From NCBI RefSeq assembly GCF_002764115.1, contig NZ_CP017943.1, forward strand, positions 62,001 through 126,000: DNA of 64,000 nucleotides, in the 5' to 3' direction. The stretch's first letter is position 1. Each line of letters begins with the position of its first letter. A program made the translations under genes and the position numbers. The notes under the pieces are model-generated. The model had not been told where the DNA came from and did not search any database. It saw nothing but the letters and a program-made list of their open reading frames with translations. Shown here one piece after another: positions 8,568 to 17,483 of the stretch. Source of the DNA: Phyllobacterium zundukense. GTDB taxonomy: Bacteria; Pseudomonadota; Alphaproteobacteria; Rhizobiales; Rhizobiaceae.

Positions 8568-9773
8568 ATGCCTGAAGCCTTTATCTGCGATGCCGTCCGC
8601 ACGCCCATCGGCCGTTATGGCGGCCTGCTGTCGTCGGTGCGTGCCGATGACCTTGCGGCCGTGCCGCTTGCCGGGCTGATGGCGCGCAATCCCGACGTCG
8701 ACTGGTCCAAGGTGGACGACCTCATCTACGGTTGCGCCAACCAGGCCGGCGAAGACAACCGCAATGTGGGCCGCATGGCCGTGCTGCTTTCGGGCCTTCC
8801 CGTTTCCGTTCCTGCCACCACCGTCAACCGCCTCTGTGGCTCCGGCATGGATGCCGTCGGCATGGCCGCGCGCGCCATCCGCGCCGGCGACTGTGATTTC
8901 GTCATTGCCGGTGGCGTCGAGAGCATGAGCCGCGCGCCCTTCGTCATGCCGAAGGCGGAAAGTGCCTTCTCCCGCGCCAATGCCGTCTACGACACGACGA
9001 TCGGCTGGCGCTTCGTCAATCCGACAACGAAAAAGGCTTTTGGTGTCGACTCCATGCCGGAAACGGCCGACAACGTCGCCGCAGACTATGCCGTCAGCCG
9101 CGAGGATCAGGACGCCTTCGCCGCGCGCAGCCAGGCCCGCTGGGCGGCCGCGCACGAGGCCGGTATCTTTGCCGATGAGATCGTGCCCGTTCCTGTGCCG
9201 CAGAAGAAGGGCGATCCGCTCGTCGTCGACCGCGACGAACATCCGCGTCCCGGCACGACGGCCGAGCAACTCGGCAAGCTCAAGGGCGTCAACGGCCCGG
9301 ACCTGTCCGTCACCGCCGGCAATGCCTCGGGCGTCAATGATGGTGCGGCCGCTCTGCTTATCGCCAATGAGGCTGTTGCGAAGGCACAAGGCCTGACGCC
9401 GAAGGCCCGCATCGTCGCCATGGCGGCGGCGGGCGTCGAGCCGCGCATCATGGGCGTCGGCCCGGCACCGGCGACGCGCCGGGTGCTGGAGCGCGCCGGC
9501 CTGTCGCTTGACCAGATGGATGTCATCGAACTCAACGAGGCCTTCGCCTCGCAGGCGCTGGCGGTTCTGCGCGATCTCGGCCTGCCGGACGATGCGGCGC
9601 ATGTGAACCCGAACGGCGGCGCCATCGCCATCGGCCATCCGCTCGGCATGAGCGGTGCGCGGCTTGTCACCACCGCCACCTATCAGCTCCACCGCCAGGG
9701 CGGGCGCTATGCACTTTGCACGATGTGCATCGGCGTCGGCCAGGGCATCGCCATCATTCTCGAGCGCGTCTGA
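8568..9773 (+). CDS. pcaF: 3-oxoadipyl-CoA / 3-oxo-5,6-dehydrosuberyl-CoA thiolase
   Basis: Thiolase of the PaaJ/PcaF group, 401 aa, after GGAGG-like GGAGGATTACGG. Acyl-accepting cysteine in [11 protein letters not shown] (about residue 90), the ALNEAF-type motif ELNEAFASQ, the histidine in [10 protein letters not shown], and the C-terminal cysteine in [10 protein letters not shown] are all present. In the phenylacetate pathway this enzyme acts twice, on 3-oxo-5,6-dehydrosuberyl-CoA and on 3-oxoadipyl-CoA, releasing acetyl-CoA. It is first in an operon that runs to paaY. Confidence 0.93.
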   Translation: MPEAFICDAVRTPIGRYGGLLSSVRADDLAAVPLAGLMARNPDVDWSKVDDLIYGCANQAGEDNRNVGRMAVLLSGLPVSVPATTVNRLCGSGMDAVGMAARAIRAGDCDFVIAGGVESMSRAPFVMPKAESAFSRANAVYDTTIGWRFVNPTTKKAFGVDSMPETADNVAADYAVSREDQDAFAARSQARWAAAHEAGIFADEIVPVPVPQKKGDPLVVDRDEHPRPGTTAEQLGKLKGVNGPDLSVTAGNASGVNDGAAALLIANEAVAKAQGLTPKARIVAMAAAGVEPRIMGVGPAPATRRVLERAGLSLDQMDVIELNEAFASQALAVLRDLGLPDDAAHVNPNGGAIAIGHPLGMSGARLVTTATYQLHRQGGRYALCTMCIGVGQGIAIILERV

Positions 9774-9798
9774 CGCGCCGGAAACAGGAGGAAAGACC

Positions 9799-10803
9799 AT
9801 GTATGCCCAGATGGTGAAGACCGATGCCGCGCGCGTCCGGTCCCTCGACGAGATGGAACCCCACGAGCGCGCCTTCCAGGAGCGCGTCGACGCCGGCCAG
9901 AAGATCGAGCCGAAGGAATGGATGCCGGAAGGCTATCGCAAGACGCTGGTGCGCCAGATCAGCCAGCACGCCCATTCCGAAATCGTCGGCCAGCTGCCGG
10001 AAGGCAACTGGATTTCCCGCGCGCCGACGCTGGAGCGTAAGGCCATCCTGCTCGCCAAGGTGCAGGACGAGGCGGGCCACGGCCTCTATCTCTATTGCGC
10101 CGCCGAGACGCTCGGCATCAGCCGCGACCAGATGTACGAGCAGCTCCACTCAGGCAAGGCCAAGTATTCCTCGATCTTCAACTATCCGACGCTGACCTGG
10201 GCCGATATCGGCGCGATCGGCTGGCTGGTCGATGGCGCGGCGATCATGAACCAGGTGCCGCTGCAGCGCTGTTCCTACGGCCCCTATGCGCGGGCCATGG
10301 TGCGCATCTGCAAGGAAGAGAGCTTCCACCAGCGCCAGGGTTTCGACATCCTGATGAAGATGGTGAAGGGCACTCCGGCGCAGAAGGCCATGGTGCAGGA
10401 CGCGCTGAACCGTTGGTGGTGGCCGTCGTTGATGATGTTCGGCCCGTCGGACGACGCCTCCGTGCATTCGGCCCAGTCGATGGCCTGGAAGATCAAGCAG
10501 AATTCCAACGATGAGCTGCGCCAGAAATTCGTCGACCAGACTGTGCCGCAGGCAAAATATCTCGGCCTCACCGTGCCGGACCCGGACCTCAAGTGGAACG
10601 AGGAAAAGGGCGGCCATGATTTCGGCGAGCCGGACTGGGAAGAGTTCTTCAACGTGATCGCCGGCAACGGCCCCTGCAATGCGGAACGCCTCGACGCCCG
10701 CAGACAAGCCTGGGACGATGGCGTCTGGTTCCGCGACGGCCTGACCGCCCATGCGGAAAGAGCCGCTGACCGTCGCGCCGCCGCAAAGATTGCGGCTGAA
10801 TAA
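9799..10803 (+). CDS. paaA: 1,2-phenylacetyl-CoA epoxidase subunit PaaA
   Basis: Catalytic subunit of the soluble di-iron epoxidase PaaABC(D)E, 334 aa, starting at the ATG at 9799 after AGGAGG. Ferritin-like iron ligands are visible in [13 protein letters not shown] and [12 protein letters not shown] (two ExxH motifs). The motif [13 protein letters not shown] is typical of PaaA. The complex adds one oxygen atom to the aromatic ring of phenylacetyl-CoA to give the 1,2-epoxide. The gene is followed by paaB with a 13-base gap. Confidence 0.96.
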   Translation: MYAQMVKTDAARVRSLDEMEPHERAFQERVDAGQKIEPKEWMPEGYRKTLVRQISQHAHSEIVGQLPEGNWISRAPTLERKAILLAKVQDEAGHGLYLYCAAETLGISRDQMYEQLHSGKAKYSSIFNYPTLTWADIGAIGWLVDGAAIMNQVPLQRCSYGPYARAMVRICKEESFHQRQGFDILMKMVKGTPAQKAMVQDALNRWWWPSLMMFGPSDDASVHSAQSMAWKIKQNSNDELRQKFVDQTVPQAKYLGLTVPDPDLKWNEEKGGHDFGEPDWEEFFNVIAGNGPCNAERLDARRQAWDDGVWFRDGLTAHAERAADRRAAAKIAAE

Positions 10804-10816
10804 GGGAGTGAGAACG

Positions 10817-11101
10817 ATGTCCAGCGAATGGCCGCTTTGGGAAGTTTTCATCCGGGGCCAGCATGGCCTCAACCACCGCCATGTCGGCAGTCTGCACGCG
10901 CCCGACGCCGAAATGGCGATCAACAATGCCCGCGACGTCTATACGCGCCGCAACGAGGGCGTCAGCATCTGGGTGGTGCGGTCATCCGAGATCACCGCCA
11001 GTGCGCCCTCGGAAAAGGGGCCGCTGTTCGATCCGTCGAACTCCAAGGTCTACCGTCACCCGACCTTCTTCGACATTCCGGATGAAGTGGGGCACATGTG
11101 A
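10817..11101 (+). CDS. paaB: 1,2-phenylacetyl-CoA epoxidase subunit PaaB
   Basis: Small subunit of the epoxidase, 94 aa. The family opening SSEWPLWEVFIRGQHGLNHRHVGSLHAPDAE (read in pieces) and the WVVRSSEI strand are characteristic. PaaB bridges PaaA-PaaC units and is needed for catalysis by the complex. Its stop overlaps the next start as TGATG. Confidence 0.95.
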   Translation: MSSEWPLWEVFIRGQHGLNHRHVGSLHAPDAEMAINNARDVYTRRNEGVSIWVVRSSEITASAPSEKGPLFDPSNSKVYRHPTFFDIPDEVGHM

Positions 11102-11883
11102 TGGCGACCGCAGCACTTGAACCGGCGGTCGATCAGGCCGCGCTTCTCGAATTCCTTTTGCGCATCGGCGACAATGCGCTGATCCTCGGCCATCGCGTCT
11201 CCGAATGGTGCGGCCATTCTCCGGCATTGGAGGAGGATATCGCGCTTGCCAACACCGCGCTCGACCTGATCGGCCAGACGCAACTCTGGCTCGGCCTTGC
11301 CGGCGAAGTGGAAGGCAAGGGCCGCTCGGCCGACGATCTTGCCTATCTGCGCGACGGCTACGAGTTCCGCAACATTTTGCTCGTCGAGCGCCCGAACGGT
11401 GATCTCGGCAAGACGCTGATGCGTCAGTTCCTCTTCGACGCCTGGCACTACCTGCTGCTGAAGGCGCTGAAAGGCTCGACCGAGAAGCGCATCGCCGAGA
11501 TCGCGGAAAAGGCCTTCAAAGAAGTTTCCTACCATCTCGACCGCAGCCGCGACCTCGTCATTCGCCTCGGCGACGGCACGGCTGAAAGCCACCGCCGCAT
11601 GCAGGAGGCGCTGGATGATCTCTGGCCCTATACCGGCGAGATGTTTACGAGCGATGCGGTGGATGCGGCACTTGTGGACGCCGGCGTCATCCCGGAACCG
11701 CAGAGCCTCAAGGCCGGCTGGGACGAGATCGTCACTGAGGCGCTTTCCGAAGGCACGCTGAAGAAGCCGGCCGACGGCTACATGCACAAGGGCGGTCGGC
11801 GCGGCGTGCACACCGAGCATCTCGGCTTCATCCTGTCCGAGATGCAGTTCCTCCAGCGCGCCTATCCGGGCGCCACCTGGTAG
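11101..11883 (+). CDS. paaC: 1,2-phenylacetyl-CoA epoxidase subunit PaaC
   Basis: Structural ferritin-like subunit, 260 aa, starting at the ATG at 11101 overlapping the paaB stop; an in-frame GTG at 11098 is an alternative. The pieces RIGDNALILGHRVSEWCGH and LIGQTQLWLGLAGEVEGKGR are typical of PaaC, which is homologous to PaaA but lacks a working di-iron centre and holds the oxygenase in its heteromeric form. The C-terminal HLGFILSEMQFLQRAYPG is conserved in the family. Confidence 0.95.
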   Translation: MATAALEPAVDQAALLEFLLRIGDNALILGHRVSEWCGHSPALEEDIALANTALDLIGQTQLWLGLAGEVEGKGRSADDLAYLRDGYEFRNILLVERPNGDLGKTLMRQFLFDAWHYLLLKALKGSTEKRIAEIAEKAFKEVSYHLDRSRDLVIRLGDGTAESHRRMQEALDDLWPYTGEMFTSDAVDAALVDAGVIPEPQSLKAGWDEIVTEALSEGTLKKPADGYMHKGGRRGVHTEHLGFILSEMQFLQRAYPGATW

Positions 11884-11892
11884 GAGGCGGTG

Positions 11893-12417
11893 ATGGCCAT
11901 GGCACTCCGTCCCTCGATCGACGATGTCTGGCACTGGCTTTCGGAGGTGCCGGATCCGGAAATCCCGGTGATCTCACTCACCGACCTCGGCATCATCCGT
12001 AACGTCGCCTGGCGCGACGATACGCTGGTGGTGACGGTGACGCCGACCTATTCCGGCTGTCCCGCCACCACGATCATCAATCTTGATATCGAGACGGCGC
12101 TCGCGGAAAAGGGTCTTTCGCTGGTGAAGCTGGAACGCCAGCTCTCGCCCGCCTGGACGACCGACTGGATCAGCGCCGAGGGCCGCGAAAAGCTGCGCGA
12201 CTACGGCATCGCCCCGCCGATCGACGGCACGGCCGCCGGTGGCGTGCTCATGAAACGCGTCGACCGGCTTTCGGGCCGCTCGAACCTGACGATCGCCTGT
12301 CCGCGCTGCGGATCGACCAATACCGAGAAGATCAGCCAGTTCGGCTCGACGCCCTGCAAGGCGAGCTATCGTTGCACCGACTGCCTGGAACCGTTCGACT
12401 ATTTCAAGTGCATCTGA
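11893..12417 (+). CDS. paaD: PaaD, MIP18/DUF59-family maturation factor of the epoxidase
   Basis: 174 aa, starting at the ATG at 11893 (an in-frame GTG at 11890 is less likely). The N-terminal DUF59 domain shows PDPEIPVISLTDLGI and the TPTYSGCPAT motif with its conserved cysteine. A C-terminal zinc-ribbon-like region has CPRCGS...CKASYRC..C with further cysteine at FKCI. PaaD is thought to help assemble the iron centre of the epoxidase. It sits between paaC and paaE as in other paa operons. Confidence 0.94.
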   Translation: MAMALRPSIDDVWHWLSEVPDPEIPVISLTDLGIIRNVAWRDDTLVVTVTPTYSGCPATTIINLDIETALAEKGLSLVKLERQLSPAWTTDWISAEGREKLRDYGIAPPIDGTAAGGVLMKRVDRLSGRSNLTIACPRCGSTNTEKISQFGSTPCKASYRCTDCLEPFDYFKCI

Positions 12418-12439
12418 CCCATAGGGAGAGGGCCCGCGC

Positions 12440-13516
12440 ATGGCACGTTTTCATCCCCTGACCGTGACCGACATTCGCCGCGAAACGCGCGATGCGGTCG
12501 TGGTCACGCTCCGGCCGTCCGACGAGGACCGCGCCGTCTTCGATTTTACGCAGGGCCAGTACCTGACTTTCCGCCGCAAGTTCGAGGATGAGGAGCTGCG
12601 CCGCTCCTATTCGATCTGCGCCGGCAGGGACGAGGGCGTGCTGAAGGTTGGCATCAAGCGCGTCGATGGCGGCTGCTTCTCCACCTGGGTCAACGAGAAC
12701 CTGAAGCCCGGCGACACGCTGGAAGCCATGCCGCCGATGGGCGCCTTCTTCACGGCGCTGGAGCCGGAGGTGTCGAAACACTACCTCGGCTTTGCTGGCG
12801 GCAGCGGCATCACGCCAGTGCTTTCGATCATCAAAACAGTGCTGTCACGCGAGCCGCGCGCCCGCTTCACGCTGGTCTATGCCAACCGGCAGATCAGCTC
12901 GATCATGTTCCGCGAGGAGCTGGAGGACCTGAAGAACCTCTATCTCGGCCGCCTCTCCGTGCTGCATGTGCTGGAGAGCGAGGCGCAGGATATCGATCTC
13001 TTCACCGGCCGCATCGATGGCGCGAAATGCGCGGCCCTCTTCAGGAACTGGATCGACCCGAAGTCGGTGACGACAGCCTTCATCTGCGGCCCCGAGCCGA
13101 TGATGCTGGCGATTGCCGCCGCCCTTCGTGAGCATGGCCTTCGCGACGACCAGATCAAGTTCGAGCTGTTTGCCTCTTCACAGCCCGGCCGGGCTCCGCG
13201 CAAGGTGGGGCAGGTCAACGGTGCCGACCACGCCGCCGCCTGCGAGGCAACCGTCACCCTCGACGGCGCGACCCGCATCTTCAAATTCCCGAAACACGGC
13301 CAGAGCCTGCTCGACGCCGCGCTCGAAAACGCCATGGACGCGCCTTACGCCTGCAAGGCGGGTGTCTGTTCCACCTGCCGCGCCAAGGTTTTGGAAGGCG
13401 AGGTCGAAATGGAAACCAACCACGCGCTGGAAGATTACGAGGTGCGCCAGGGTTATGTGCTGACCTGCCAGTGCTACCCGCTCAGCGACCGCATCGTCGT
13501 CAGCTACGACCAGTAG
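12440..13516 (+). CDS. paaE: 1,2-phenylacetyl-CoA epoxidase reductase PaaE
   Basis: NADPH-dependent flavin/iron-sulfur reductase, 358 aa. It has an N-terminal FAD domain (RRSYSICA, about residues 55-62), a nucleotide-binding domain (GFAGGSGITPVLSI and FICGPEPMM), and a C-terminal plant-type 2Fe-2S domain with CKAGVCSTC (CX4CX2C) and the fourth cysteine in LTCQC. It feeds electrons to PaaA. The ATG at 12440 follows AGGGAGAGGG. Confidence 0.95.
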   Translation: MARFHPLTVTDIRRETRDAVVVTLRPSDEDRAVFDFTQGQYLTFRRKFEDEELRRSYSICAGRDEGVLKVGIKRVDGGCFSTWVNENLKPGDTLEAMPPMGAFFTALEPEVSKHYLGFAGGSGITPVLSIIKTVLSREPRARFTLVYANRQISSIMFREELEDLKNLYLGRLSVLHVLESEAQDIDLFTGRIDGAKCAALFRNWIDPKSVTTAFICGPEPMMLAIAAALREHGLRDDQIKFELFASSQPGRAPRKVGQVNGADHAAACEATVTLDGATRIFKFPKHGQSLLDAALENAMDAPYACKAGVCSTCRAKVLEGEVEMETNHALEDYEVRQGYVLTCQCYPLSDRIVVSYDQ

Positions 13517-13527
13517 GGGGAAACCGC

Positions 13528-14283
13528 ATGTCCGATACAATGCCGATCGAGGACTATCTGGTCAAGGGCGGCGTGCTCTCATCGCCGGCCAACGTGCCGC
13601 CGCGCTATCGCGGCGAACTGCTCCGGCTGATGGCGAGTTTTGTGGATAGCGAACTTGCCGGCTCCGCCGGCTTTGCCGATGTGATCAACGACGCCCCCGG
13701 CATTCAGGAGCGCATTTCTGCCGCCCGCATCGTGCTGGAAAAAGCCGACCATGCCGGCAAGGTGCTGCGGGTCATGGAAACCTTCGGCGCCGATGGCGGA
13801 CGCTATGCGGTGCACCATCCCTGGGCGGTTCGGCTCGCCCGCGAGGCGGATATCGGCGCGGCGCGCCAGGGCGGCGACATGCGCCTTTCCGTCTTCCATT
13901 ATCCGCTCACAGGCTGGGTGGATGCCGTCGTCATGAACGTGCTGATGGGCCAGGCGAGCGTCGTGCAGTTGAAAGAACTGGCACGCGTCTCCTACCAGCC
14001 GCTCGCCGAGGTTTTCCGCGCCATCCTGCCGCGCGAGACCCGCCATGCAGAACTTGGCCTCGCCGGCCTCCTGCAGATCGTCGATGACGCAGAAGCCCGT
14101 GCAAAGGCCAAAGCCTCCGTCGCCTACTGGTATCCGCGCGTCGCCGCGAGTTTTGGCCATTCCGGCTCGGCCCGCTTCGAGACGCTGTCGCGTTTCGGCC
14201 TGCGGCATACGCCAAACGAGACCCTGCTTGCCGAATGGCGGGCGGAGGTCGATGCGCAGCTTTCTGCACTGAACCTGAACTGA
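13528..14283 (+). CDS. Additional PaaA/PaaC-family ferritin-like protein
   Basis: 251-aa member of the phenylacetic-acid catabolic protein family (PaaA_PaaC, ferritin-like), placed between paaE and paaZ. Helix pairs can be matched to PaaA: LEKADHAGKVLRVMETFG corresponds to the first iron-ligand helix and LPRETRHAELGLAG to the second. The second motif keeps E..H. In the first, the histidine is kept but the glutamate is shifted or replaced by lysine depending on alignment, so a normal di-iron site is doubtful. It is not PaaA, B, C or D, which are all present upstream. Role unknown; it may be an accessory or regulatory subunit of the epoxidase. Confidence 0.8.
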   Translation: MSDTMPIEDYLVKGGVLSSPANVPPRYRGELLRLMASFVDSELAGSAGFADVINDAPGIQERISAARIVLEKADHAGKVLRVMETFGADGGRYAVHHPWAVRLAREADIGAARQGGDMRLSVFHYPLTGWVDAVVMNVLMGQASVVQLKELARVSYQPLAEVFRAILPRETRHAELGLAGLLQIVDDAEARAKAKASVAYWYPRVAASFGHSGSARFETLSRFGLRHTPNETLLAEWRAEVDAQLSALNLN

Positions 14284-14298
14284 CTGAGGGGTAATAAG

Positions 14299-16356
14299 AT
14301 GAACGTCATGGCAAACCGGCCGCGCCGGCTCGAAAGCTATGTCGGCGGCCTGTGGGTCGCTGGCGCCAAGGAAGGCGTGCCGCTGCTCGATGCCTCGACG
14401 GGTGCGCCGGTCGCCTTCATCGATTCCACCGGCCTCGACTTCAAGGCGGCGCTTGCCTTTGGGCGCGAGAAGGGCGGTCCGGCATTACGGCGGATGTCCT
14501 TCCATGAGCGCGCCGCTATGCTGAAGGCGCTCGGCCAAGCCCTGATGGAGCGCAAGGAAGAGTTTTATGCACTCTCCACCGCGACCGGCGCCACCCGCGC
14601 CGACAGCTGGGTCGATATCGAGGGCGGCATCGGCACGCTGCTTTCCTACGCGTCCAAGGGGCGGCGCGAACTACCGAACACCCGCGTGCTGCTGGATGGC
14701 GATGTCGAGTTGCTTTCCAAGGATGGCACGTTTTCCGCGCAGCACATCCTGAGCCCGTTGCAGGGTGTCGCCGTCCACATCAACGCTTTCAACTTCCCGT
14801 GCTGGGGCATGCTGGAAAAACTGGCGCCAACGCTCATCGCCGGGGTTCCTGCCATCGTCAAGCCGGCCAGCCAGACCGCCTATCTCACCGAACTCATGGT
14901 CCGCCGTATCATCGAGACCGGCATCCTGCCGGAAGGGGCGCTCCAGCTCGTCTGCGGTTCGGTAGGCGACCTCCTCGATCACGTTGAAGGCCAGGATGCC
15001 GTGACCTTCACCGGTTCGGCGGCGACCGGCCAGCGGCTCAAGACGCACAAGGCGATCGTCGGCAATTCGGTGCGCTTCACCATGGAGGCCGATAGCCTCA
15101 ACGCCGCCGTGCTCGGCCTCGATGCCGCGCCCGGCACCGACGAATTCGATCTCTTCGTCAGGGAAGTCGCCCGCGAAATGACGGTCAAGGCCGGCCAGAA
15201 GTGCACGGCGATCCGCCGTGTCATCGCGCCGCGCGCTTATGGCGAGGCCCTCATCCAGAGCCTCAGCGATCGCCTCGGCAAGACGGCCATCGGCAACCCT
15301 GCCGACGAAGCCGTCCGCATGGGGCCGCTCGCCAGCCTCGACCAGCGGGAGGAAGTGCGCGCTCGCATCCGCGATCTAGCTACCGATGCCGAGATCGTCG
15401 CGGGCGATCCGGACAATCCGAGCGTGCTGTCTGGCGATGCGGTCGCCGGCGCCTTCCTCAATCCGGTGCTGCTCTATTGTGATAAGCCGGGCTCGGCACG
15501 CGCGGTGCACGATGTCGAGGCCTTCGGCCCGGTCAGCACCGTCATGCCCTATGACACGGCGGAAGAAGCGGTAGACCTTGCCCGGCGCGGCAAGGGCAGC
15601 CTCGTCGCCTCCGTCTTCACCAACGATCCGGCCTTTGCCGAAGAGGTCGTGCTCGGGCTCGCACCCTTCCACGGCCGCGTGATGATCGGTAACCGCATCA
15701 GCGCGAAAAGCTCCACCGGTCACGGCTCGCCGCTACCGGGCCTCGTCCACGGCGGCCCCGGCCGCGCGGGCGGCGGCGAGGAACTGGGCGGCATTCGCGG
15801 CGTGAAGCATTACATGCAGCGCACCGCCGTGCAGGGCACGCCGACGATGCTTTCGGCCGTCACCGGGCGTTGGATCCCCGGTGCCGAAGTGCGTTCGGGC
15901 GGCGAACATCCGTTCCGCAAGTCGTTGGCCGAACTGAAGATCGGCGACCAGCTTGTTACGGCGACACGTATGGTGACGCTCGACGATATCGAGCACTTCG
16001 CCCAGTTCACCGGCGACACCTTCTACGCCCATATGGACGAGGAAGCGGCCAAGGTGAATCCGTTCTTCGACGGGCGCGTGGCGCATGGCTATCTCATCGT
16101 CTCCTTTGCCGCCGGCCTGTTCGTCGATCCGGCACCCGGGCCGGTTCTCGCCAATTATGGCGTCGACAATCTGCGCTTCCTGACGCCGGTCAATCCGGGT
16201 GATACGTTGCAGGTGCAACTCACCTGCAAGGAGATCAACCCGCGCGCCAATGCCGAGCACGGCGAGGTGCGCTGGGACTGCAAGGTAACCAACCAGACCG
16301 GGGCCGCGGTCGCGCAGTACGACGTTCTGACGATGGTGGCCAAAACGCGAGGGTGA
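14299..16356 (+). CDS. paaZ: PaaZ, bifunctional oxepin-CoA hydrolase / 3-oxo-5,6-dehydrosuberyl-CoA semialdehyde dehydrogenase
   Basis: 685-aa fusion. The N-terminal aldehyde dehydrogenase (about residues 1-520) has FTGSAATGQ, the glutamate in FTMEADSLN and the catalytic cysteine in GQKCTAIRR. The C-terminal MaoC-type hydratase (about 540-685) has the motif FAQFTGDTFYAHMDEEAA and FFDGRVAHGYL. In the pathway the MaoC domain opens oxepin-CoA and the ALDH domain oxidises the resulting aldehyde. Full length and both domains look intact. A second ring-opening-type dehydrogenase, PaaN, is encoded at 20857. Confidence 0.95.
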   Translation: MNVMANRPRRLESYVGGLWVAGAKEGVPLLDASTGAPVAFIDSTGLDFKAALAFGREKGGPALRRMSFHERAAMLKALGQALMERKEEFYALSTATGATRADSWVDIEGGIGTLLSYASKGRRELPNTRVLLDGDVELLSKDGTFSAQHILSPLQGVAVHINAFNFPCWGMLEKLAPTLIAGVPAIVKPASQTAYLTELMVRRIIETGILPEGALQLVCGSVGDLLDHVEGQDAVTFTGSAATGQRLKTHKAIVGNSVRFTMEADSLNAAVLGLDAAPGTDEFDLFVREVAREMTVKAGQKCTAIRRVIAPRAYGEALIQSLSDRLGKTAIGNPADEAVRMGPLASLDQREEVRARIRDLATDAEIVAGDPDNPSVLSGDAVAGAFLNPVLLYCDKPGSARAVHDVEAFGPVSTVMPYDTAEEAVDLARRGKGSLVASVFTNDPAFAEEVVLGLAPFHGRVMIGNRISAKSSTGHGSPLPGLVHGGPGRAGGGEELGGIRGVKHYMQRTAVQGTPTMLSAVTGRWIPGAEVRSGGEHPFRKSLAELKIGDQLVTATRMVTLDDIEHFAQFTGDTFYAHMDEEAAKVNPFFDGRVAHGYLIVSFAAGLFVDPAPGPVLANYGVDNLRFLTPVNPGDTLQVQLTCKEINPRANAEHGEVRWDCKVTNQTGAAVAQYDVLTMVAKTRG

Positions 16357-16360
16357 CCGC

Positions 16361-16858
16361 ATGACCCCGATTGAGCAGGACCCGCGCCGCCTGGAAATGA
16401 CCGTTCTGATGACGTCCGACATGGCGAATTTTTCCGGCAAGGTCCACGGCGGGGCGCTGCTCAACCTGCTTGATCGCGTGGCCTTCTCCTGTGCCTCGCG
16501 CTACTCGCAGCAATATGCGGTCACGCTCTCGGTCGACCAGGTGATGTTCAAGGAGCCGATCCATGTCGGCGAGCTCGTCACCTTCCGCGCCTCGATCAAC
16601 CATACGGGAGGCACTTCCGAGGCGGAAGACATCCGCTCTGGCCACCGCCGGCACACCAATTCCTGCTACTTCACCATGGTCGCCGTCGACGATGCCGGCC
16701 GGCCGGTGTGCGTGCCGAAACTGCGAACGACAGACTTTTTCGACATCCGTCGCTATAAGGCGGCCGAACTTCGCCGCACGTTGAGGCGCGAATTTGCGGA
16801 ACGGCTGGAGTCGGTTGCAGAGACGGGCCGCGACGTAGACAGATCCGGAGAAGACTAG
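16361..16858 (+). CDS. Acyl-CoA thioesterase, hotdog fold (YciA/ACOT type)
   Basis: 165 aa, in the paa operon four bases after paaZ. Typical motifs: GKVHGGALLNLLDRVAFSCASRY (helix and start of the hotdog), VDQVMFKEPIHVGELV, and RRHTNSCYFTMVAVDDAGRP. Compared with the family pattern I know, about seven or eight residues are missing between HTGGTS and EAEDIRSG, where a strand of the type MEVGIRV is normal. The deletion is in frame and may alter the central sheet. A role in recycling CoA from dead-end thioesters of the pathway is likely. The stop abuts the paaY start. Confidence 0.85.
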   Translation: MTPIEQDPRRLEMTVLMTSDMANFSGKVHGGALLNLLDRVAFSCASRYSQQYAVTLSVDQVMFKEPIHVGELVTFRASINHTGGTSEAEDIRSGHRRHTNSCYFTMVAVDDAGRPVCVPKLRTTDFFDIRRYKAAELRRTLRREFAERLESVAETGRDVDRSGED

Positions 16859-17473
16859 ATGGCGCAGATCTATGCATATGACGGCGTGATCCCGGTGATA
16901 GATCCTGACGCGTTCGTCCACCCGGCAGCTATCGTCATTGGCGACGTGATCGTCAGCGCTGCCTGTTATGTCGGTCCTGGTGCAGTGCTGCGTGGCGACT
17001 TTGGGCGAATCGTGCTTGAGCGTGGTTCGAACGTGCAGGAAACCTGTGTCGTGCACAGCTTTCCAAATCTCGACGTCGTTGTCAGCGAGGAGGGCCATAT
17101 AGGCCACGGTGCGGTGTTGCATGGCTGCCGAATTGGACGCAATGCAATGGTCGGCATGAACGCCGTCATCATGGACGAGGCGGTTATTGGGGAGAATGCC
17201 ATTGTTGCCGCGATGGCCTTCGTCAAGGCTGGCGCCGAAATCCCGGCAAACAGCCTGGCAATCGGTGCGCCGGCGCGTGTGGTGCGCGAACTCACGCCGG
17301 AGGAGATTTCATGGAAGCGTCGCGGCACCGCCATCTATCAGCGGCTGGCACTCGAGGCAAAGGAGAAGCTGGCGCCGGTTACGCCGCTGACGGCGCCTGA
17401 GCCCGACCGGCGGCGCATTCGCGCGCCGGAATACGACCCGCTCGTTCTCGAGCGGCTGAAGCTCGGCGATTGA
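16859..17473 (+). CDS. paaY: PaaY, hexapeptide-repeat (gamma-carbonic-anhydrase-like) thioesterase
   Basis: 204-aa left-handed beta-helix protein. Hexapeptide repeats run through residues 20-150 (for example VIGDVIVSAACYVGPGAVLRGD and IGHGAVLHGCRIGRNAMVGMNAVIMD, read in pieces). Metal-binding histidines appear in VVHSF, GHIGHGAVLHG. A helical C-terminal tail follows. In E. coli PaaY hydrolyses inhibitory CoA-thioester by-products formed when the reactive aldehyde intermediate cyclises. Last gene of the thiolase operon, convergent with tetR after ten bases. Confidence 0.93.
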   Translation: MAQIYAYDGVIPVIDPDAFVHPAAIVIGDVIVSAACYVGPGAVLRGDFGRIVLERGSNVQETCVVHSFPNLDVVVSEEGHIGHGAVLHGCRIGRNAMVGMNAVIMDEAVIGENAIVAAMAFVKAGAEIPANSLAIGAPARVVRELTPEEISWKRRGTAIYQRLALEAKEKLAPVTPLTAPEPDRRRIRAPEYDPLVLERLKLGD

Positions 17474-17483
17474 CGAACTTGCC

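Noticed and set aside
8559..9800. Long open frame of about 413 codons on the minus strand
   Set aside because: It lies exactly opposite the thiolase gene, is histidine/arginine/glycine-rich, shows no domain, and reflects high-GC codon bias of the real gene.
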